Below, piece after piece: positions 1 through 8,985 of a stretch of DNA of 64,000 nucleotides (its first letter is position 1; every line of letters starts with the position of its first letter). Location: positions 49,088-113,087 of the forward strand of contig NZ_VULX01000007.1 in NCBI RefSeq assembly GCF_009696465.1, read 5' to 3'. The translations under genes and the position numbers were made by a program. Origin of the DNA: Inconstantimicrobium porci (GTDB taxonomy: Bacteria > Bacillota > Clostridia > Clostridiales > Clostridiaceae). Under the pieces are notes generated by a model. The model ran no database searches. It saw only the letters and a program-made list of their open reading frames with translations, and was not told the origin of the DNA.

Positions 1-1
1 T

Positions 2-1489
2 ACGTATGTTTATTATAATTTTTATGAAGAAGGCAGAATGCTGAAAGTTTCAGTAACGGATGTTAGTAAAGATGATATCTATGGAGATCTGCAGGGTAGA
101 AGGGTTCAAATTATTGGTGAAAAGCATAATCTCTATAAAGGAGATGATTATGTAGTAACAGGATTTTATAAGAACTCAAATAATATTGAAAAAGGGATAT
201 GCGGCATAGTCAATGTTGAAAAAGTAATAAGCAGAAAGCAGACTTTAAAGGGATGCATGGCGAGATTCAATGACAAAATCTATGAAAGATTAAAGGAAAG
301 CATAGGCAAAAGAGATACATCTATAGTTATGAGCGCTGCTTTTGGTAATAAGGATTATATATCAGAAGATGATAAGGATACGCTTAATGAGTTTGGTGTA
401 TCACATATTATAAGTGTATCTGGATTTCATATTTCTCTTATTTATATGATATTGTTGAAGATTTCTGGATTTTATGTATCCACTATAGCTACATTCTTGT
501 ATGTCATTTTTACAGGTTCACCGCCATCTGCATTGAGGGCTTTTTTTATGATGAGTGTACTTATGCTGTCCAAAAAAGCCATGAAGAATTATGATGCAGT
601 ATCTTCATTATGTCTCTCAGCTCTTATACTTGTGCTTTATAAACCTTATAATTTATTTAGTATTGGATTTCTGCTTAGTTATGCAGCAGCACTTGGCATA
701 ATATTATTTCATAGGAAGATACGATATGCAATGTATAAGCTTCCTGAAAGGATTGGTGAGGCGGTAAGTATTTCATTAGCTGCTCAAGTGTTTGCTTTTC
801 CGATTATAGCTTTATGCTTTAAAGATGTATCACTTAATTTTATATGGGGCAACCTTTTTCTTGTACCTTTTTTCAGTATAATGATAATACTAGGTGATTT
901 CTCTATTGCTGCCTATTTTATAGAACCGGTTTTTAAGATATTATGCATTTTTATAAAAGTAAATATCACCGCCATTAGAGGATGTATTTTTCTGTTAGAT
1001 AAGATTTCGCTGCCGATGCTCAGAGTAAATGTTAGTATAGTTTGTGTTTACTGTATCCTGCTTATCTGTGCCTATTTTTATCTTAATGGATTCAAAAAAC
1101 TTAAATATGCACCAATTCCGCTATTGTTTTATATGCTCTTTTCAATGTATAATTTTAATCCTAAGATTACTTTTGTCAGACAAAAATATGATAAAGGTGT
1201 ATATATAGAGAGTGGATTTTCCAAGATGATTATATTAAAGAAGTCACAGTACAATAATTTTAATTATCTTGATTATAATGAAAAGATTTATCTAGATAAC
1301 GGAGGCTATATTAAAATAGGAAATAGCGTATTTTGTTATGATAAAACTCTTTCCAATATGTATATAAGGAACAAATCAGGGAAAGTGAATATAAAGTGGC
1401 TTGATAAAGATAAGAAGAGAAGCAGTGACTATGATATAATAGACATAGATGAAAATGGTGGAACAATTTATTTAAATAAAATTAACTAA
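2..1489 (+). CDS. comEC: ComEC/Rec2-type DNA uptake channel, 5' end outside window
   Basis: The frame is open to the left edge, so the true start lies outside; the first internal ATG is at 38. The protein has a soluble N-terminal part, then many hydrophobic segments from about residue 120 onward containing the ComEC competence-domain signature (VSGFHIS near residue 130). ComEC homologues form the membrane channel that brings single-stranded DNA into the cell. After the last membrane segment (about residue 375) there are only about 105 polar residues and no HxHxDH motif, so the metallo-beta-lactamase domain found at the C-terminus of many ComEC proteins is absent. It is followed by holA, a common clostridial and Bacillus order. 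Family call firm; activity unknown. Confidence 0.85.
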   Translation, partial: TYVYYNFYEEGRMLKVSVTDVSKDDIYGDLQGRRVQIIGEKHNLYKGDDYVVTGFYKNSNNIEKGICGIVNVEKVISRKQTLKGCMARFNDKIYERLKESIGKRDTSIVMSAAFGNKDYISEDDKDTLNEFGVSHIISVSGFHISLIYMILLKISGFYVSTIATFLYVIFTGSPPSALRAFFMMSVLMLSKKAMKNYDAVSSLCLSALILVLYKPYNLFSIGFLLSYAAALGIILFHRKIRYAMYKLPERIGEAVSISLAAQVFAFPIIALCFKDVSLNFIWGNLFLVPFFSIMIILGDFSIAAYFIEPVFKILCIFIKVNITAIRGCIFLLDKISLPMLRVNVSIVCVYCILLICAYFYLNGFKKLKYAPIPLLFYMLFSMYNFNPKITFVRQKYDKGVYIESGFSKMIILKKSQYNNFNYLDYNEKIYLDNGGYIKIGNSVFCYDKTLSNMYIRNKSGKVNIKWLDKDKKRSSDYDIIDIDENGGTIYLNKIN

Positions 1490-1529
1490 CTTAACACTAT
1501 AATAAATTTATGCTTATAGATATTTATAA

Positions 1530-1734
1530 TAAATGTAAAATTTAGAATGTAAAATGTATAATTTCGGATTGAACTCCCTTTTTGGAGTTCTAAAAAGAGG
1601 ACGAATTCCTCTTTAAAACTCTTTGGAAAATACATATTTTAGAGGTTTGGAGGCTTGCCTCCATTTTAATAAAGAAATCAGTTCGCTGATTTCATGCTGA
1701 ATTATGCATTATAAAGTATACATTTTAAATTATA
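1530..1734. repeat. Modular hairpin element 1 (TATACATT-word arms)
   Basis: Arms of reiterated AATGTATAATTT-like words lie at 1532-1566 and, inverted, at 1694-1734. Inside are a GAACTCC/GGAGTTC hairpin (about 1570-1591), an AAGAGG/CCTCTT hairpin, the GGAGGTTTGGAGG-type module at 1641-1664 and an AAATCAG/CTGATTT hairpin. The ATTAC-type hairpin seen in other copies is missing. The right arm ends one base before the holA ribosome-binding site. It fills the whole comEC-holA gap. Confidence 0.75.
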
Positions 1735-1749
1735 TGAAAGGTAGAACGT

Positions 1750-2778
1750 ATGATTGATTTAGAAATTTTAGAGAACAATGTTAAGAAGAATGATATTAAA
1801 AATAAATATATATTTGTAGGGCTTGATGAACTGCTTATTAAAGAAGGGATAGATTCTATAATTAACAGTACTCTTGATGAAAACTTTAGGGAACTTAACC
1901 TTATTCGTATAGATGGTATGAATACAACATTCAAGTCAATTATGGATAACTGTGAAACACTTCCTTTTATGAGTAGTAAGAAAGTTGTTGTTGTATACAG
2001 AGCAGAATTTTTAAAGGATAAGACTGACAGTGCTTCTAAATCACTTTACACTGAGATGAGGGAGTATCTTAAGAATACTCCAGACCATTGCGTACTTATT
2101 ATGTATTATCTTCTTAATGACAAAAGAGATAGGGCTGAGAAGAATCTTAAGTTTAAGACATTAGGAAAAACTTGCGAAATAGTTAAGGCCGATAAACTTA
2201 GAGGTGAGAAACTCCTTAAAAAGGTAAAGTCTATTTTTGATGAGAAGGGTAAAGACATAGGAAGAATTGAACTTAAGTATTTCTGTGATACAGTAGAAAA
2301 CAATTTTAACGTAATTGAAAGAGAAGCTGAAAAACTTGTATGCTATGTCGGTGATAATAACATAACAAGAGATGATATAATTGCACTTACACCTAAGAAG
2401 GAAGACGAAGACGTTTTTGACCTTGTAGAGTTTTTAAGCATCAAAAGACCTGAAAAGGCTATTGATCTTATGAATGAACTTATAGCAAAAGGTGAGTCAG
2501 TTACTAAGATTCTTGCACTTGTTGAAAATCAGATGAATATGCTGTTTAAGATAAAATCAAAACTAGATGAGAAAAAGAGCAAGGATTTAATTGCAAGAGA
2601 AATAGGCAGACCTTTATTTGTTGCGGAAAAGCTTATAGGACAGAGTAGAAAATTTTCATATAAGTCACTTGAATTTGCCATGAAGGAATGTGTAAAAACA
2701 GACAGACTTTTAAAAAGCACAGGCGGAGATAAGAAGATGGAGATGGAACTACTATTTTTGAACATTTGCATAAAATAA
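1750..2778 (+). CDS. holA: DNA polymerase III delta subunit
   Basis: The 342-residue protein has the length and overall sequence of the delta (HolA/YqeN) subunit, the clamp-loader component that opens the sliding clamp during replication. Its N-terminal part has the degenerate AAA+ fold start (YIFVGLDELLIKEGIDSI) and its C-terminal third is the helical collar region. The ATG at 1750 follows a GAAAGG ribosome site at 1736-1741. Its position between comEC and rpsT matches the conserved comEC-holA-rpsT order in Firmicutes, which supports the call. Confidence 0.9.
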   Translation: MIDLEILENNVKKNDIKNKYIFVGLDELLIKEGIDSIINSTLDENFRELNLIRIDGMNTTFKSIMDNCETLPFMSSKKVVVVYRAEFLKDKTDSASKSLYTEMREYLKNTPDHCVLIMYYLLNDKRDRAEKNLKFKTLGKTCEIVKADKLRGEKLLKKVKSIFDEKGKDIGRIELKYFCDTVENNFNVIEREAEKLVCYVGDNNITRDDIIALTPKKEDEDVFDLVEFLSIKRPEKAIDLMNELIAKGESVTKILALVENQMNMLFKIKSKLDEKKSKDLIAREIGRPLFVAEKLIGQSRKFSYKSLEFAMKECVKTDRLLKSTGGDKKMEMELLFLNICIK

Positions 2779-2833
2779 TTAAAAGTGAAGAGTAAAAATG
2801 AAACTAAGATAAACATGCTATATGAGAGAAAGC

Positions 2834-2972
2834 AATGTAATGCCAAATGCCAAGTGCCAAACGCCAAATGAAGGTTATAATTCATGGAGCTGCACCCATG
2901 AATTTAATATAATGGAGAGACACCCCTCCAAGCCACCTGCCGGATTACTGAACGTAATACGGCTTGTTTTTT
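2834..2972. repeat. Modular hairpin element 2 (TGCCAAA-word arm)
   Basis: Four degenerate copies of a TGCCAAA word (about 2838-2870) form the left arm; no inverted right arm is visible. The inside follows in reverse module order: an ATTCATGG/CCATGAAT hairpin (2881-2905), a GGAG/CTCC module (about 2911-2938), then the ATTAC-type hairpin at 2939-2963. The remaining parts of the 2779-3132 gap hold only the two terminators. Confidence 0.65.
2939..2972 (+). terminator. Probable holA terminator formed by the element's last hairpin
   Basis: GCCGGATTAC (2939-2948) pairs with GTAATACGGC (2954-2963), with one internal mismatch, and is followed by a T-rich run at 2964-2972. It is the ATTAC-type module of the hairpin element, here apparently serving as an intrinsic terminator. 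Confidence 0.6.
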
Positions 2973-3090
2973 ACTCAGCGTGTAGTTATTAAATTAAGTA
3001 ACTTCACCAATTTAGTTGATACTAGCTCTAATTTTTAATAAAAAGAGCTTTTAGATAGATTTGTCCTCTTAATTAAAAAGTGTTTTTGCG

Positions 3091-3128
3091 CAAAAAATAA
3101 CCGGTCTATACTGACCGGTTTATTTATT
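3091..3128 (-). terminator. Intrinsic terminator of rpsT
   Basis: An eight-base-pair stem (AACCGGTC at 3099-3106, GACCGGTT at 3113-3120) lies just downstream of rpsT on the minus strand and is followed there by a run of six T. Confidence 0.85.
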
Positions 3129-3132
3129 ACAA

Positions 3133-3396
3133 TTAAGCCATTGCGTTTAACTTTGCAGCTAGTCTAGATTTCTTTCTAGCAGCCATGTTCTTGTGAACAA
3201 CACCTTTAGTGCAAGCCATATCTAAAGCTTTAGCAGTTTTAGAGAAAGCAGCTGTAGCTTCTTCCTTATTTCCAGCAACTATTGATGCTTCAAAGTTCTT
3301 TATCTCTGTCTTAAGAGCTGACTTTATCATCTTATTTCTTAAAGTTTTGTTTGCAGTAACTTTAATTCTTTTTTTAGCTGATTTAATATTTGCCAT
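3133..3396 (-). CDS. rpsT: Ribosomal protein S20
   Basis: This 87-residue, Lys/Ala-rich protein begins [12 protein letters not shown], the S20 signature, and has the usual S20 length. S20 binds 16S rRNA early in 30S assembly. The gene is transcribed divergently from gpr as a single unit with its own promoter (3479-3507) and terminator. The ATG is preceded by a strong AGGGGGTG ribosome site. The opposite strand has an open frame over the same bases that is only a shadow. Confidence 0.97.
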   Translation of the reverse strand: MANIKSAKKRIKVTANKTLRNKMIKSALKTEIKNFEASIVAGNKEEATAAFSKTAKALDMACTKGVVHKNMAARKKSRLAAKLNAMA

Positions 3397-3478
3397 TGGT
3401 ATTCACCCCCTTCGTTATTTTAGGGTTCTCTGCAGTTTTTGGGGAAATCTGCGTCCGAGTTAATATTCAACAAGGGTT

Positions 3479-3507
3479 ATTATAGCATTGATAAGGTGTT
3501 TGTTCAA
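3479..3507 (-). promoter_or_regulatory. Vegetative promoter of rpsT
   Basis: Read on the minus strand, TTGAAC (3502-3507) and TATAAT (3479-3484) are separated by exactly 17 bases, a near-consensus sigma-A promoter. The leader to the rpsT start is about 75 bases. Confidence 0.8.
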
Positions 3508-3605
3508 GTTTTTTATTAAAATAAATAAAAATAAAGTGTGAGGAAATACTAAATTATAAGTTGAAAAACGTACTAAAAAGTATTTTAAGAAGGTGACATA
3601 AATAA

Positions 3606-4580
3606 ATGATTAATGTAAGAACAGATTTAGCCGTAGAAGCAAGAGAAATTTATAAAAACATACATAAAAGAGAAGCAGATGGCGTTATATTTAAAGAAGA
3701 TGAAAAAGATGATATAAAGATTACAACAGTTGAGGTAACTACACCCGAAGGTGCTGAGAAAATTGGTAAATCTATAGGGAAGTATATAACAGTTGATATA
3801 CCAGAATATACACATTATGATGGCGAGCTTATGGACGATGTATCAAAGGTAGTTGCGGATTATCTTGCAGATCTTATTGAGGTAAAAGAGGATAAGACTG
3901 CGCTTGTAATCGGGCTTGGCAACAGGAATATTACGCCTGATGCACTTGGACCTAAGGTTGTGGAACAGATGATGATAACAAGACATCTTAAAAAGGTAAT
4001 GCCTGATACTATTGATGATTCAGTAAGATCAGTATGTGCATTATCACCTGGTGTTTTGGGTATAACTGGTATAGAAACTGTTGAAATTGTTAAAGCAGTT
4101 GTTGATAAAATTAAGCCCTCACTTGTAATATGCATTGATGCTCTGGCTGCAAGAAATTTAGAAAGAATAAATAAAACAATTCAGATAGGAAGTACTGGAA
4201 TATCACCTGGAGCAGGGGTTGGAAACAACAGGGAAGGAATAAACGAACAATCTCTGGGAGTGCCCGTAATAGCAATTGGAGTTCCTACAGTTGTTTATGC
4301 TTCAACTATAGTAAATGATTCTATAGATAATATAATTGATGGTCTTATGGAGCAGACAAAAAATAATAAGGCTTTTTTCTCAATGCTTAAGGATATAGAT
4401 AAGAATGAAAAGAGTGCACTTATAAAATCAATGATCAGTGAAAAGGGCAAGGATATGATAGTAACGCCTAAAGAGATAGATGTAATAATAGAATCAGTAT
4501 CAAAAATTATTTCAATGTCAATAAATAAAGCTCTTCAGCCAAATCTTGAAATGGAAGACATCAATAAATTTATGAATTAG
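3606..4580 (+). CDS. gpr: Germination protease GPR
   Basis: At 324 residues it matches the GPR aspartic-type peptidase (family A25), which degrades small acid-soluble spore proteins at germination. The start region VRTDLAVEARE is the part near which the zymogen self-cleaves, and GLGNRNITPDALGP near residue 100 is the conserved core. An AAGAAGGTG ribosome site precedes the ATG. spoIIP follows, as in Bacillus and most clostridia. A forespore (sigma-G) promoter is expected from the family, but I could not identify a convincing one. The stop codon abuts hairpin element 3. Confidence 0.96.
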   Translation: MINVRTDLAVEAREIYKNIHKREADGVIFKEDEKDDIKITTVEVTTPEGAEKIGKSIGKYITVDIPEYTHYDGELMDDVSKVVADYLADLIEVKEDKTALVIGLGNRNITPDALGPKVVEQMMITRHLKKVMPDTIDDSVRSVCALSPGVLGITGIETVEIVKAVVDKIKPSLVICIDALAARNLERINKTIQIGSTGISPGAGVGNNREGINEQSLGVPVIAIGVPTVVYASTIVNDSIDNIIDGLMEQTKNNKAFFSMLKDIDKNEKSALIKSMISEKGKDMIVTPKEIDVIIESVSKIISMSINKALQPNLEMEDINKFMN

Positions 4581-4923
4581 ATTAGAGAGCAGAACGAAGA
4601 GAGAAGAGAAAAGGAGGAAACTCATTTGGGGAATGCCAAATACCAAATGTCAAATGAAGGATGCCCCCCCCCAGCAGGATTTTCAAAATAAGAGGACTTG
4701 TTCCTCTTATAACTCTTTAAATTGGAAATTTGGAAAGTGTAAAAATTATGTTTTTTAAAAAGAGTATAGATTACCACTATCATAAAAGTAAACTACAGGT
4801 GAAATTGCGTTCAGCAACTTCATAGGAGGTTTGGAGGTGGAAAACTCTATTATTATTTAGAAATTTGTGAGTATAGCGAATAAGTTTCTACCTGTTCTCT
4901 CTCTGCTCTCATAGCTCTAATCT
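4580..4923. repeat. Modular hairpin element 3 (AGAGATAAGAG-word arms) with a nested TGCCAAA arm
   Basis: The left arm 4580-4610 (GATTAGAGAGCAGAACG...) is inverted at 4892-4923. Inside are a second-family word array (TGCCAAATACCAAATGTCAAA, from about 4634), an AGAGGA/TCCTCT hairpin, the ATTGC-type hairpin at 4799-4823 and a GGAGGTTTGGAGG module without its CCTCC partner. This 344-bp element takes up most of the gap between gpr and spoIIP. Confidence 0.7.
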
Positions 4924-4941
4924 TTTCAGATAATTTAAAAA

Positions 4942-4971
4942 TCATATTTGTAATGTTGATCTCATATATCT
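4942..4971 (+). promoter_or_regulatory. Possible sigma-E-type promoter of spoIIP
   Basis: TCATATT at 4942-4948 and CATATAT at 4963-4969, 14 bases apart, resemble the mother-cell sigma-E consensus (about KMATATT and CATACANT). spoIIP is a known sigma-E target in Bacillus, which raises the prior. The match is imperfect. Confidence 0.45.
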
Positions 4972-5014
4972 TAAATATAGGTTAAAGAATTTGTTTTGGT
5001 TTGTGAGGTGCATT

Positions 5015-6079
5015 ATGAATAATCAAAAAAGTGGTGTTTTTCATTATATAACAGTTGTACTGCTCTACGCAGTGGTTATAATATTTGGGATTTTTATTTT
5101 TAAGGGATATGAAAGTATTGTTAGTAAGAATAATGATTCAGATAAAATAATAGTAAGAAGTGTAATTCCATATTTAAATAGCAGTAGTTTTGATAATGAG
5201 AATTCTAACAATATATATAGTAATGGAATTTTATCCTATCTAAATGATATGTTTTTTAATCCAGTTAATATTGTAAAGAATCAGATTCCGTTATTTAAGG
5301 AATACAATAATGTTAAGTATAATAATCATATTAATTTTGATGAAAATGGCAGAGAAATAACGAAGATTAATTCATACAATGTAGATTCAAATAGTATTAT
5401 AAAATTGAATCCAGAAGAGAAAAAAGGAACTGAGGGGTTATCTGTTTCAAAGGCTTTTAATAAAGACCTTGTAAAACAGCTTAATGAAGGAAAGCCAGAA
5501 GTGCTTATTTATCACAGTCATACTATGGAAGCTTATGGCGCTGCCAGTGACAGCGCTGATACATCCCAAAGTGTTATAGGCGTAGGGGGGGTGCTTCAAG
5601 ATGAGCTTAAGAAATATGGTATTGCTTCAATACATGATACTACAATAAGCAGGTCATATGATGAAAGTTACAATCGTTCAAGAAATACAGTAAGTGAGTA
5701 TTTGAAAAAGTATGGTGACTTTAAGATTATTATTGATCTGCATAGAGATTCTGTTCCTAATAAGAGTGCTATAACAGCTACACTTAATGGAGAATCAATG
5801 GCTAAAATCATGTTTGTTACAGCTAATAATAATCCTCATGCCAAAGATAATCATGCTCTTATTGATGAAATGAATAATATGGCCAGAAAGCTGTTTCCAG
5901 GTCTTTCAAGAGGAATAACATGCTATAGAAATGGAAAGAACAAATCATTTAATCAAGATTTAAGTAAAAACGCTTTCCTTATAGAAGTGGGATCTCATGT
6001 AAATACTCCTAAAGAGGCGCAGACAACGGCTAAGTATATTGCAAGACTTATTGCTGAAAAGATAAATGGGAAAAAATAG
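5015..6079 (+). CDS. spoIIP: Stage II sporulation protein P (peptidoglycan hydrolase)
   Basis: SpoIIP is the amidase/endopeptidase that works with SpoIID and SpoIIM during engulfment. One membrane anchor lies near the N-terminus (about residues 10-30). The catalytic C-terminal half carries IYHSHTMEAYG, IDLHRDSVPN and FLIEVGSHVNTPKEA, the zinc-site motifs of the family. I chose the ATG at 5015 because GAGGTG lies four to five bases upstream; a longer frame reaches 4991 without a ribosome site. The protein is 354 residues, normal for clostridia. It follows gpr, the usual partner order. Confidence 0.94.
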   Translation: MNNQKSGVFHYITVVLLYAVVIIFGIFIFKGYESIVSKNNDSDKIIVRSVIPYLNSSSFDNENSNNIYSNGILSYLNDMFFNPVNIVKNQIPLFKEYNNVKYNNHINFDENGREITKINSYNVDSNSIIKLNPEEKKGTEGLSVSKAFNKDLVKQLNEGKPEVLIYHSHTMEAYGAASDSADTSQSVIGVGGVLQDELKKYGIASIHDTTISRSYDESYNRSRNTVSEYLKKYGDFKIIIDLHRDSVPNKSAITATLNGESMAKIMFVTANNNPHAKDNHALIDEMNNMARKLFPGLSRGITCYRNGKNKSFNQDLSKNAFLIEVGSHVNTPKEAQTTAKYIARLIAEKINGKK

Positions 6080-6179
6080 TGCATAAAAAAACAAGAAATG
6101 AACATCCTTATATAATATGATAGTGAAATTTTATCTTGAATTTATAGAGAATATTTTTCCTTTATAGATTCTTAGATTT

Positions 6180-6434
6180 AGTGAATAGATAACAACGAAT
6201 AGTGAATAGAAAAGGTTGAAATTCATATAGCTACGCTTAAGCAGGCATTCCAAATCTCTGATTTGGTATGTTCACTTAGGTCTTGACAATGAATTTATCA
6301 TAATGGAGGATTCTTCTCCAAGCCTCCTATGCAATTACTGACGTAATTGCATCTGTTGTTCTTTTGTAATTAGAACTGAGCTTCAGCGAAGTTCTTACAT
6401 CAACTGTTCGTTGTTCACTATTCGTTATTCACTG
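6180..6434. repeat. Modular hairpin element 4 (TTCGTTATTCAC-word arms)
   Basis: The left arm 6180-6210 is inverted at 6402-6434; both are made of repeated AGTGAATAACGAATAG-like words. In reverse module order there is an AAATTCAT/ATGAATTT hairpin whose loop is replaced by an extra GCAGGCATTCCAAATC-type module (about 6239-6290), a GGAGG/CTCC module, a perfect 10-bp ATTAC hairpin (ATGCAATTAC 6329-6338, GTAATTGCAT 6343-6352) and an AGAACT/AGTTCT hairpin (about 6373-6396). The right arm ends just before the next gene's GGAGG. Confidence 0.75.
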
Positions 6435-6452
6435 TATAAAGGAGGTCGTTTT

Positions 6453-6746
6453 TTGAAAAAGAAAATCTTAGCCATACCGATTATAATGATTCTTATAATG
6501 GTATTGTGTAGTTTTATAGTTATTAATATAAGTTTCAACAGAGATATGACCACATTTACAAATAGTTATAGAAAAAATACAGAACTTATAAATTCAAAGT
6601 TTGGAAATTCTGCACAAAAATTTTATAGTGATAAAAGTATAATTAAACTGTATAATAGACAGGGAGTAATTTTTATTGACTTAAATAATAATTTATATAA
6701 AATAGACTTAACAGATATAAAGAATAAAATTAAAAATATGTTTTGA
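6453..6746 (+). CDS. Small membrane-anchored protein of unknown function
   Basis: This is a 97-residue protein starting at TTG 6453 behind AAAGGAGG (6438-6445). The first 25 residues form one hydrophobic segment after a KKK start, giving either a signal anchor or an uncleaved signal peptide. The rest is polar (NRDMTTFTNSYRKNTELINSKF region) with no motif I recognise. It sits between spoIIP and lepA and reads in the same direction; its start lies a few bases after hairpin element 4. Confidence 0.6.
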   Translation: MKKKILAIPIIMILIMVLCSFIVINISFNRDMTTFTNSYRKNTELINSKFGNSAQKFYSDKSIIKLYNRQGVIFIDLNNNLYKIDLTDIKNKIKNMF

Positions 6747-6780
6747 GTTAAATTATTTTACAGCGAAAGAAAAAAGAAAT

Positions 6781-6832
6781 GGGGGTGGAATGAAGCTGAT
6801 GCACATTATGATAAGCGCAGCTTCGTACTAGT
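6781..6832 (+). promoter_or_regulatory. lepA ribosome site separated from the start by a hairpin
   Basis: The only good Shine-Dalgarno sequence (GGGGGTGG, 6781-6788) is 44 bases before the lepA ATG. Between them TGAAGCTG (6791-6798) can pair with CAGCTTCG (6818-6825). If folded, about nine unpaired bases remain between the ribosome site and ATG 6833, a normal spacing. A 13-codon frame (ATG 6790, stop 6829-6831) overlaps the same stretch. Confidence 0.45.
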
Positions 6833-8641
6833 ATGACAGAGAATAGACAAAAGTATATTAGAAATTTTTCTATTGTAGCACATATTGACCATGGAAAGTC
6901 TACATTAGCGGACAGACTTATTGAAAAGACAGGAACTCTTACTAAAAGAGAAATGGAAGATCAGGTACTTGACAACATGGAGATAGAAAGAGAAAGAGGT
7001 ATAACTATAAAGTCACAGGCAGCAAGACTTGTATATAAGAGACCTAGTGATAATCAGGAATATATCTTTAATCTTATAGATACTCCAGGACATGTCGATT
7101 TCAACTATGAGGTTTCAAGAAGTCTTGCAGCATGTGAAGGTGCACTTCTTGTAGTTGATGCAACTCAGGGAATACAGGCACAGACACTTGCAAACTGTTA
7201 TCTTGCATTAGATAATGATCTTGAAATTGTACCAGTTATCAATAAAATAGATCTTCCAAGTGCAAGACCAGATGAAATAAAGGAAGAAATTGAAGATGTT
7301 ATAGGTATAGAAGCATCAGAGGCGCCGCTTATATCAGCTAAGACAGGACTAAATGTTGAAGATGTTCTTGAAGCTGTTGTTGAGCAAATACCTGCTCCAA
7401 ATGGAGATAGTGAGGCTCCGCTTAAGGCGTTGATTTTTGACTCATACTATGATAGTTACAAAGGTGTTGTAAATCACGTTAGAATATTAGACGGTAAAGT
7501 AAAAGCAGGAACAAAGATTAAGCTTATGGCTACAGGCAAAGTATATGAAGTAGTTGAAGTTGGTATATTTTCACCTAATATGCGTGCAATTAAGGAATTA
7601 AGCGCAGGAGATGTTGGATACATAACAGCATCAATTAAGAATGTAAGGGATGCCAGAGTCGGAGATACAATTACATATGCCGACAGACCTACAGACGAAG
7701 CACTTCCAGGATACAAACCAGCAGTGCCAATGGTATATTCAGGTATATATCCAGTAGATGGAGCAAAATACGGTGAACTTAAGGATGCACTTGAAAAGCT
7801 GCAGATAAATGATGCTGCTCTTAACTTTGAACCAGAAACATCAATAGCTTTAGGATTTGGATTTAGATGTGGATTTTTGGGATTACTTCATATGGAAATA
7901 ATCCAAGAAAGAATTGAAAGAGAATTCAATCTTGATATTATTACAACAGCACCTTCAGTTATTTACAAAGTAACTAAGACAGATGGAACTTTATTAGAGC
8001 TTACTAACCCTACAAATCTTCCACAACCAACTGAAATTGCTTATATGGAAGAGCCTATAGTAAAGGCTTCTATTATATCACCAACAGATTACGTTGGATC
8101 GATAATGGAACTTTGCCAGGATAGAAGAGGAAAGTATATAGATATGAATTATTTAGAGGAAACAAGAGTTGTAATTCATTACGAACTTCCTTTAAATGAA
8201 ATAGTATATGATTTCTTTGATACTTTAAAATCAAGAACTAAGGGATATGCTTCTCTTGATTATGAACTTAAGGGATACGATAAGTCAGAACTTGTTAAGC
8301 TTGATATACTTCTAAATGGTGATGTTGTAGATGCACTTTCTATGATAGTTCCAAAGGAAAGAGCTTATCATAAGGGAAGAGGAATCTGTGAAAAGCTTAA
8401 GGAGATTATTCCAAGACAGATGTTTGAAATTCCAATACAAGCAACAATAGGTTCAAAGATAATCGCTAGAGAAACAGTTAAGGCTATGAGAAAAGATGTC
8501 CTTGCAAAATGTTATGGCGGAGATATCTCAAGAAAGAAAAAACTTCTAGAAAAACAGAAGGAAGGAAAGAAGAGAATGAGACAGGTAGGTTCTGTTGAAG
8601 TTCCACAGGAAGCCTTCATGAGCGTTCTAAAGGTAGACTAG
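6833..8641 (+). CDS. lepA: Elongation factor 4 (back-translocating GTPase)
   Basis: LepA/EF4 is a ribosome-binding GTPase related to EF-G. The 602-residue protein has G1 (AHIDHGKST near residue 17), the [13 protein letters not shown] switch, DTPGHVDF and NKIDLP. The LepA-specific C-terminal domain ends in [27 protein letters not shown] sequence. The length is typical. hemW follows downstream, as in Bacillus and clostridia. The start is fixed by homology ([14 protein letters not shown]); no ribosome site is adjacent, see the leader feature. Confidence 0.98.
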   Translation: MTENRQKYIRNFSIVAHIDHGKSTLADRLIEKTGTLTKREMEDQVLDNMEIERERGITIKSQAARLVYKRPSDNQEYIFNLIDTPGHVDFNYEVSRSLAACEGALLVVDATQGIQAQTLANCYLALDNDLEIVPVINKIDLPSARPDEIKEEIEDVIGIEASEAPLISAKTGLNVEDVLEAVVEQIPAPNGDSEAPLKALIFDSYYDSYKGVVNHVRILDGKVKAGTKIKLMATGKVYEVVEVGIFSPNMRAIKELSAGDVGYITASIKNVRDARVGDTITYADRPTDEALPGYKPAVPMVYSGIYPVDGAKYGELKDALEKLQINDAALNFEPETSIALGFGFRCGFLGLLHMEIIQERIEREFNLDIITTAPSVIYKVTKTDGTLLELTNPTNLPQPTEIAYMEEPIVKASIISPTDYVGSIMELCQDRRGKYIDMNYLEETRVVIHYELPLNEIVYDFFDTLKSRTKGYASLDYELKGYDKSELVKLDILLNGDVVDALSMIVPKERAYHKGRGICEKLKEIIPRQMFEIPIQATIGSKIIARETVKAMRKDVLAKCYGGDISRKKKLLEKQKEGKKRMRQVGSVEVPQEAFMSVLKVD

Positions 8642-8970
8642 TTAATGTAGAATGTATATTTTATAATGTATAATTCAGGATGAAATTCACGAAGCTATGC
8701 TCGTGAATTTCAAACTTAATGGAGGGATACCCTCCAAACCTCCTGTAAAATTGCTAGATGCAATTTAATTTGAGAGTTTTTAAAGAGGAATTTGTTTTAT
8801 TTTAAGCAGGTATTCCAAATCTTCGATTTTGTATATTCGCTTACGTCTTGACCAAGCAGGTATTCCAAATCTTAGATTTGGTATGTTCGCTTATGCTTTG
8901 GCTTGTGAACTGCGCTTCAGCTAAGTTCAATCCGAAATTATACATTATACATTTTAAATTATAAATTAAT
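8641..8970. repeat. Modular hairpin element 5 with a tandemly doubled inner module
   Basis: TATACATT-word arms lie at 8641-8680 and, inverted, at 8933-8970. In order: AAATTCACGA/TCGTGAATTT hairpin (8683-8712), GGAGGGATACCCTCC module, ATTGC hairpin (8746-8768), an AAGAGG half-module, then two adjacent 50-bp copies of an AAGCAGGTATTCCAAATC... module (8804-8853 and 8854-8902) and a GAACT/AGTTC hairpin. It fills the lepA-hemW gap and ends at the hemW ribosome site. Confidence 0.75.
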
Positions 8971-8985
8971 GAGTGGGGTGTAAAG

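Noticed and set aside
3209..3463. Open frame antisense to rpsT
   Set aside because: It overlaps a certain S20 gene, has no ribosome site and translates to no recognisable family; it is a reading-frame shadow.
3520..3605. A sigma-G promoter for gpr
   Set aside because: Expected for the gene, but no pair of elements in the leader matched well enough to report.
6790..6831. 13-codon leader peptide before lepA
   Set aside because: The first ATG is only one base from the ribosome site and the peptide has no regulatory codon run; kept only as a rival explanation of the lepA leader.
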